Part shown: in pieces, positions 60,991-64,000 of the stretch
How the letters are laid out: every line of letters starts with the position of its first letter
How positions within the stretch are numbered: the first letter of the stretch is position 1
Origin: Dorea sp. 5-2
GTDB taxonomy: Bacteria > Bacillota > Clostridia > Lachnospirales > Lachnospiraceae
Direction: 5' to 3'
NCBI RefSeq assembly: GCF_000403455.2
Contig: NZ_KE159724.1
Span: 76,071-140,070, forward strand
Length of the DNA stretch: 64,000 nt
Made by a program: the position numbers and the translations under genes
Notes under the pieces: model-generated
The model's input: only the letters and a program-made list of their open reading frames with translations
The model's database searches: none
Told to the model about the DNA's origin: nothing

Positions 60991-63866
60991 TTATATCTAC
61001 GCTCAAGAAAAATGGCTGGGAGTACATCTCAGCAGACGACCTTGACAGAGAAGAAAGCGATGTCATGGTGGAGTCTATGGTGCGTGATGCACTTATTAGA
61101 CTCAATCCCGAAATTGCAGAGGATGAATCACGTGCTGATGAGATCATATATAAGCTTCGCACTCTTTTCCTCTCAACAAATGCGCAAAACCTTGTCACCC
61201 AGAATGAAGCCTTCAAACAGATGGTTTTTGAGAAGAACTCATATCCATTTGGTGAGGACGGCAAGCAGGTGTCAATCGACTTCTTTGGTACTGAAATTAA
61301 TGGCAAGCTGGACCGGAACCAGTATGTTGTTACGAATCAGTGGGTTTATCCGAAGAAGGAAGGCGGTAAACGTCTGGATATCGTTCTTCTGGTGAATGGC
61401 TTCCCATTTGCTATCGGTGAGCTGAAGACACCGGTCCGTGCAGCTATCACATGGCTGGACGGAGCACAGGACATAAACAAATACGAGCAGAGTATTCCGC
61501 AGATGTTTGTAACGAACGTATTTAACTTCGCTACAGAGGGTAAATGCTATCGTTATGGCTCCGTCTGCATGCCGGCTGCAAAGTACGGTCCTTGGCATAC
61601 AACTGATGATAAGTCGGATGGCTCTTTGGCAGCAGTACAGACGAGCGTGCAGGATATGATCACGAAGTATAAGATCATGGACCTGTTCCAGTTCTTTACC
61701 CTTTATGCGACCGACAGCAAGTATCGTAAATACAAGGTCATTGCCCGCTACCAGCAGTATGAAGGAGCGAACATGATCATCGAACGTGTACGTGCGGGAT
61801 ATCCGAAGAAGGGTCTTATCTGGCACTTCCAGGGCTCCGGTAAATCATACCTTATGGAGTTTGCCGCTGTTAAGCTTCGTATGCTGCCGGACCTTAAGAA
61901 TCCTACTGTTATCATTGTCGATGACCGTCTGGATCTGGAGTCGCAGATTACAGCACAGTTCCATTCTTCTGACGTCGGAAACCTGGAGTCTGCATCGACA
62001 AGAGACCAGCTTATGACGATGCTACGTCAGGATATCCGTAAGATTATTATCACGACCATCTTCCGCTTCCAGGAAGTAACCGGTGAGCTCAGCCCGCGTG
62101 ACAACATCATCGTAATGGTCGATGAGTGCCACAGGACGCAGGAAGGTGACCTCGGTATCAAGATGAGAACGGCCCTGCCGAACGCATTCTTCTTCGGTAT
62201 GACAGGTACACCTATCAACCGTCTGGACAAGAATACGTTTGCAACATTCGGTGCAACTGAGGACCGCAGCGGATATATGAGCAAGTATTCCTTCTCAGAT
62301 TCTATCCGCGACCATGCTACACTGCCTCTTAACTTTGAGCCGGTACCGGTTGACCTTCGTGTGGACAGAGATACGATGGACCGCGAGTTTGATATCTTGA
62401 CACGCGACCTGCCGGATTCCGATAAGGCAGAGCTTTCCAAGCGTGTTAATATGCAGGCCATCATGTACAACGAGAAGCGTATTCATAAGGTCTGCGCACA
62501 TATTGCAAAGCATTTCACTGAGAAGATCCGTCCGAACGGATACAAGGCGCAGGTGGTTGTTTACGACCGTCCTTGCTGCCTTAAGTATAAAGCGGAGTTG
62601 GATAAGCTCCTGGGCGAAGAATGCTCGACAATCGTCATGGATACTAACGATGATAAGGCTGACGAGTACAAGAAGTATCGCCGTTCAAAGGATGAGGAAG
62701 CTAAGGTGCTCGATCGCTTCAGAGACCCTAACGATCCGCTTGAGATTGTTATTGTAACGGCTAAGCTATTGACCGGTTTCGATGCTCCTATCCTTCAGGT
62801 TATGTACCTGGATAAGCCGATGAAAGACCACACCCTGTTGCAGGCGATCTGCCGTACAAACCGTACCTTTGATGAAGGTAAGACTCACGGCCTGATTGTC
62901 GACTATATCGGTATCTTCGATAACGTGGCCAAGGCACTCGACTTCGACGAAGGTAGCATGAAGAAGGTCATTACAAACATCGAGGAAGTAAAGAAGCAGA
63001 TTCCGGCGCTCCTTAGAAAGTGCCTCAGCTACTTCATGGGTGTTGACCGTACCGTAGATGGCTGGGAAGGCTTGATGGCTGCGCAGGAATGCCTGCCTAC
63101 CAATGCCGAGAAGGATAAGTTCGCCGCGGACTATCAGGTCCTTAACCGCGCATGGAACGCAGTCTCCCCTGATCCGATGCTTTCACCTATCCAGGCCGAT
63201 TACGTATGGCTGACTAAGGTGTTTGAATCCGTAAAGCCTACCAACGGCGGTGGCGGACTCATCTGGGCTGCGCTCGGACCTAAGACGATGGAGATAGTAA
63301 ATTCCAACATGGATGTCGGCGAAGTACATGAGGACGAGGAGATTCTTTCTCTTGATGCAGAGCTCATCGATGCCTTTATCGAAAAACATAAAGGCGCGAA
63401 GAATGCAGCGAAGAAGGTCGAGATTGACCTTGTGGCTCGTATTCATAAGCATTCCGATGATCCGAAGTTCATGCGCTTAGGCGATAAGCTGGAGAAGCTC
63501 CGTGAGCAGCACGAGCAGGGTCTGATTAACAGTATCGAGTTCCTGAAGATGCTGCTTGAGCTCGCAAGAGAAGCAGCACAAGCTGAGAAGGAAGTCGTAC
63601 CGGAGGAAGAAGTCGACAAGGGCAAGGCAGCACTTACCGAACTTTTCAACGGTGTGAAGAATACCAATACACCTGTCATTGTTGAGCGTATCGTTACGGA
63701 CATTGACGATATCGTAAAGATCGTCCGCTTCGATGGTTGGCAGAATACGACTGGCGGTCGCCAGGAAGTAAAGAAGGCACTCCGCAGTGTCGTATGGGTA
63801 AAATACAAGATTAAGGATAAGGAAGTATTCGATAAGGCATACAGTTATATTGAACAGTACTATTAA
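60957..63866 (+). CDS. hsdR: type I restriction endonuclease subunit HsdR
   Basis: A 969-residue HsdR. The nuclease core is GGKRLDIVLLVNGFPFAIGE then LKTP (D...ExK). Translocase motifs follow: Walker A WHFQGSGKSYLMEF, Walker B MVDECHRTQEGDLG, motif III FFGMTGTPINRL, and motifs V/VI VTAKLLTGFDAPILQVMYLD and LLQAICRTNRTFDEGK. The C-terminal helical domain is intact. It translocates DNA and cuts when unmodified targets stall it. Start ATG 60957 after AGGAGG, overlapping silent cassette 2. One HsdR serves two HsdM genes here. Confidence 0.95.
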   Translation: MFNEDNTTEQMIISTLKKNGWEYISADDLDREESDVMVESMVRDALIRLNPEIAEDESRADEIIYKLRTLFLSTNAQNLVTQNEAFKQMVFEKNSYPFGEDGKQVSIDFFGTEINGKLDRNQYVVTNQWVYPKKEGGKRLDIVLLVNGFPFAIGELKTPVRAAITWLDGAQDINKYEQSIPQMFVTNVFNFATEGKCYRYGSVCMPAAKYGPWHTTDDKSDGSLAAVQTSVQDMITKYKIMDLFQFFTLYATDSKYRKYKVIARYQQYEGANMIIERVRAGYPKKGLIWHFQGSGKSYLMEFAAVKLRMLPDLKNPTVIIVDDRLDLESQITAQFHSSDVGNLESASTRDQLMTMLRQDIRKIIITTIFRFQEVTGELSPRDNIIVMVDECHRTQEGDLGIKMRTALPNAFFFGMTGTPINRLDKNTFATFGATEDRSGYMSKYSFSDSIRDHATLPLNFEPVPVDLRVDRDTMDREFDILTRDLPDSDKAELSKRVNMQAIMYNEKRIHKVCAHIAKHFTEKIRPNGYKAQVVVYDRPCCLKYKAELDKLLGEECSTIVMDTNDDKADEYKKYRRSKDEEAKVLDRFRDPNDPLEIVIVTAKLLTGFDAPILQVMYLDKPMKDHTLLQAICRTNRTFDEGKTHGLIVDYIGIFDNVAKALDFDEGSMKKVITNIEEVKKQIPALLRKCLSYFMGVDRTVDGWEGLMAAQECLPTNAEKDKFAADYQVLNRAWNAVSPDPMLSPIQADYVWLTKVFESVKPTNGGGGLIWAALGPKTMEIVNSNMDVGEVHEDEEILSLDAELIDAFIEKHKGAKNAAKKVEIDLVARIHKHSDDPKFMRLGDKLEKLREQHEQGLINSIEFLKMLLELAREAAQAEKEVVPEEEVDKGKAALTELFNGVKNTNTPVIVERIVTDIDDIVKIVRFDGWQNTTGGRQEVKKALRSVVWVKYKIKDKEVFDKAYSYIEQYY

Positions 63867-63887
63867 TTCGGAGGAGGCAAATGCTTA

Positions 63888-64000
63888 GTGGCATATAAGA
63901 GTTTTAAGGAATACATCGAGAACAATTATAGCGAGCTTCTGAGGAATGAAATAGAGGGCTTTGTTCAAGAGCACCATGATGGGCAGGGATTTCATTCACT
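63888..64000 (+). CDS. start of an unknown gene, cut by the window end
   Basis: GTG 63888, ten bases after GAGGAGG, opens a frame of 37 codons (AYKSFKEYIENNYSELLRNE, then IEGFVQEHHDGQGFHS) that runs off the window. It follows hsdR by 21 bases, so it is probably part of the same operon. An ATG at 63881 opens only a five-codon frame. No domain can be recognised from this stub. Confidence 0.55.
   Translation, partial: MAYKSFKEYIENNYSELLRNEIEGFVQEHHDGQGFHS

Noticed and set aside
1-64000. CRISPR arrays, rRNA and tRNA genes
   Set aside because: Reading both strands, I saw no regularly spaced repeat-spacer pattern, no rRNA signatures and no convincing tRNA cloverleaf. A dedicated tRNA scan could still find one I missed.

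Overview
The window looks like chromosome of a low- to mid-GC Firmicute of the gut Lachnospiraceae type. The evidence is strong AGGAGG ribosome-binding sites throughout, Clostridia-type core genes (holA, lepA, hemW) and a choline-degrading glycyl-radical microcompartment locus. I cannot name the species.

Bases 1-4300 are a graveyard of broken genes: an Rpn-type remnant, a frameshifted RNA-polymerase-alpha-CTD-like gene, an ABC-2 permease tail, and tnpB and IS200 tnpA remnants. An orphan GHKL sensor kinase and a coiled-coil protein sit among them. Bases 4370-8600 hold an AAA ATPase with a PD-(D/E)XK-like tail (minus strand) and a three-gene TPR / DUF4037-like / DUF4125-like operon.

Bases 8778-24277 are a nearly complete choline trimethylamine-lyase (cut) microcompartment locus. 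It has six BMC-H shell proteins, one EutN vertex protein, CutC and its activase CutD, two aldehyde dehydrogenases, PduL, EutJ-, EutQ- and EutT-like factors, a MerR regulator, an iron alcohol dehydrogenase and a DMT permease. CutC would split choline to trimethylamine and acetaldehyde inside the shell. Acetaldehyde then goes to acetyl-CoA (CoA-acylating dehydrogenase), acetyl-phosphate (PduL) and ethanol (alcohol dehydrogenase). The first aldehyde dehydrogenase has Ser in place of the catalytic Cys.

Bases 24542-36000 are mostly ordinary: cdd, an acetyltransferase, kdgK with a palindromic operator, a deletion scar joining a uroporphyrinogen-decarboxylase-like tail to a sugar ABC permease, a GntR/ABC operon, an FMN dehydrogenase, holA, lepA and hemW. 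A 169-bp imperfect palindrome lies at 30506-30674.

Bases 36390-48433 are mobile DNA: an IS with a probably rearranged right end, then the remains of an integrative element. The latter carries XRE and HTH regulators, a two-component system, an FMN-binding protein, an FtsX-type ABC transporter, a sigma-like factor, a structured noncoding segment, a MazF toxin, a SHOCT-like peptide and a large serine recombinase that runs into the 3' end of an rlmD-like rRNA methyltransferase gene.

Bases 48514-64000 look like a defence island. First comes a very AT-rich, translationally coupled pair: an unknown membrane protein and a divergent ThiC/BzaF-family enzyme. Then comes an unusual type I restriction-modification locus. 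It contains a degenerate methylase fused to a target-recognition domain, an ADP-ribosylglycohydrolase fused to HsdM, a second HsdM, a half and a full HsdS, a tyrosine recombinase, two silent specificity cassettes sharing a short repeat, and HsdR. The ThiC-like pair and the ARH-HsdM locus are my candidates for undescribed biology.
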